The notes under the pieces are model-generated. The model saw only the letters and a program-made list of their open reading frames with translations, did not search any database and was not told the origin of the DNA. The translations under genes were made by a program, and so were the position numbers. Below, one piece after another: positions 6,470-7,020 of a stretch of DNA of 7,020 nucleotides. The first letter of the stretch is position 1. Every line of letters starts with the position of its first letter. The DNA is from Verrucomicrobiales bacterium (GTDB lineage Bacteria > Verrucomicrobiota > Verrucomicrobiia > Verrucomicrobiales > DEV007): assembly GCA_002696885.1 (NCBI GenBank), contig NZSO01000015.1, positions 1-7,020 of the forward strand, given 5' to 3'.

Positions 6470-6666
6470 TCTAGATCTTCATTGATTAAATATGATATCC
6501 TTTTATTTTTATCGGATTTATCACTTAGTTTTTTGAGGATAAGTTTTGAAACAACATCCTCTAGAGGAATCCCCTTTTCATCTGCAATCCTCTTGAAACT
6601 AAGATATTGAGTTTCTGTGAGGCTAACTTTTAATGGCTTGTTATTTTCATTTAGCAAAAAGTCCAT
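6460..6666 (-). CDS. Small ribbon-helix-helix-like hypothetical protein
   Basis: This 68-residue ORF is not recognised as a specific family, but its pattern is that of a short ribbon-helix-helix DNA-binding protein. A basic strand-like segment PLKVSLT (11-17) is followed by a helix TETQYLSFKRIADEKG (17-32), a helix-initiating turn IPLED (33-37) and a second amphipathic helix VVSKLILKKLSDK (38-50). A charged tail (51-68) completes it. A role as a transcriptional regulator or orphan antitoxin is inference; no toxin-like partner is adjacent. It converges with araB and overlaps its last 10 bases. No Shine-Dalgarno site precedes the ATG at 6666, but that is usual in this window. Coding status is probable rather than certain, because the ORF is short; the coherent secondary-structure pattern argues for a real gene. 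Confidence 0.6.
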   Translation of the reverse strand: MDFLLNENNKPLKVSLTETQYLSFKRIADEKGIPLEDVVSKLILKKLSDKSDKNKRISYLINEDLDQR

Positions 6667-6890
6667 ATATGTGCTTTTAGTCTAAACATTTGGATTTTAA
6701 TGTCAGTACTAATTTTTTTAAATGATTCGCCTCAAATATAAAAATAAATGTATGTCACTAGCTATTAATGTGTTGTGAAGCGACTAATAAATATTAGAAA
6801 AATATTTTGTAGTTAATTAAACTGCCTCATTTAAAGTGGCAGATTCTATAAAATGGTTAATTACGAAAATATAATAAATGATCAAATAAT
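6667..6890. other. AT-rich intergenic spacer
   Basis: These 224 bases between the small minus-strand ORF and the tRNA gene are very AT-rich, with no supportable coding frame. They should contain the promoter of the ORF starting at 6666 and the 3' end of the tRNA transcript. Apart from one weak hairpin (6822-6842), no RNA gene, repeat array or recognisable operator was seen. Confidence 0.5.
6822..6842 (-). terminator. Weak candidate terminator hairpin downstream of tRNA-Arg
   Basis: Read on the minus strand, CTGCC pairs with GGCAG across an 11-base loop and is followed by TTTAATT. This lies about 50 bases past the tRNA 3' end. The stem is only five base pairs and the T-run is interrupted, so it may be a weak intrinsic terminator or chance. 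Confidence 0.25.
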
Positions 6891-6962
6891 TACACCCATC
6901 AGGAATCGAACCTGAACCCGCGGCTCCGGAAACCGCTGTACTATCCATTATACTATGGGTGC
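6891..6962 (-). tRNA. tRNA-Arg, anticodon CCG
   Basis: The minus strand folds into a complete 72-base cloverleaf. The acceptor is GCACCCA with TGGGTGT, giving six standard pairs and a terminal G1-U72 wobble, then discriminator A73. The D arm has a GTAT/GTAC stem with the conserved GG in its loop. The anticodon arm GCGGT/GCCGC encloses the loop TTCCGGA, giving anticodon CCG, which reads the Arg codon CGG. A 4-base variable loop precedes the T arm TCAGG/CCTGA with loop TTCGATT. The bases after A73 are ATT, so the CCA end is not encoded and must be added by CCA-adding nucleotidyltransferase. No other tRNA is visible next to it. Confidence 0.96.
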
Positions 6963-6982
6963 TAATCATTTTAAGAATACCA

Positions 6983-6988
6983 ATTATA
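6983..6988 (-). promoter_or_regulatory. Candidate -10 element for tRNA-Arg
   Basis: A perfect TATAAT on the minus strand ends 21 bases before the tRNA 5' end at 6962, which would give a short 5' leader removed by RNase P. The best -35 at 16-17 bases is only a weak match (TTCTGA/TTTCTG). In DNA this AT-rich a perfect hexamer can occur by chance, but the position is suitable. Confidence 0.4.
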
Positions 6989-7020
6989 ACAACCAAATCA
7001 AGACTCAGAAATATCACCAA

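Noticed and set aside
6817..7020. Minus-strand open frame of 67 codons reaching the right edge.
   Set aside because: It runs through the whole tRNA-Arg gene and has no recognisable protein pattern.

Overview
The window is an AT-rich, gene-dense bacterial chromosome segment. It carries the 5' part of a DNA polymerase IV gene, two exported cyclophilins, a small carbohydrate-metabolism cluster, a short ribbon-helix-helix-like gene and a tRNA-Arg gene. The lipoprotein and signal peptides indicate a cell with an exported compartment, probably Gram-negative and heterotrophic. The tRNA gene does not encode its CCA tail, which argues against a typical gammaproteobacterium. Most start codons follow A/T-rich leaders with no Shine-Dalgarno motif. 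No gene fixes the phylum. A marine-type lineage in or near the Verrucomicrobiota/Lentisphaerota or Bacteroidota is a low-confidence guess.

Layout. Positions 1-788 (minus) hold dinB, starting at 788 and running off the left edge. Divergent from it across 62 bases, 851-2172 (plus) hold two tandem cyclophilin-type peptidyl-prolyl isomerases. They are 2 bases apart; one has a cleavable signal peptide and the other is a predicted lipoprotein. Convergent with the second is a class I aldolase of the DhnA/LsrF type (minus, 2189-2986). Divergent from the aldolase is a three-gene run on the plus strand: an alpha/beta hydrolase (3098-3901), a TIM-barrel sugar phosphate isomerase/epimerase (3923-4759) and an L-ribulokinase-type FGGY kinase, AraB (4790-6469). 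The kinase overlaps by 10 bases, tail to tail, with a 68-residue ribbon-helix-helix-like ORF (minus, 6460-6666). An AT-rich spacer leads to tRNA-Arg(CCG) on the minus strand (6891-6962), with a candidate promoter near the right edge.

How the genes may work together. The kinase, isomerase, aldolase and hydrolase together look like a sugar or sugar-lactone catabolic module: lactone or ester opening, isomerisation or epimerisation, phosphorylation and aldol cleavage. This order is inference. The AraB assignment is strong, but the usual partners L-arabinose isomerase (AraA) and ribulose-5-phosphate 4-epimerase (AraD) are absent from the window, as are any transporter or obvious regulator. The real substrate is therefore open. 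No CRISPR array, insertion sequence, prophage gene or clear novel defence system was seen.
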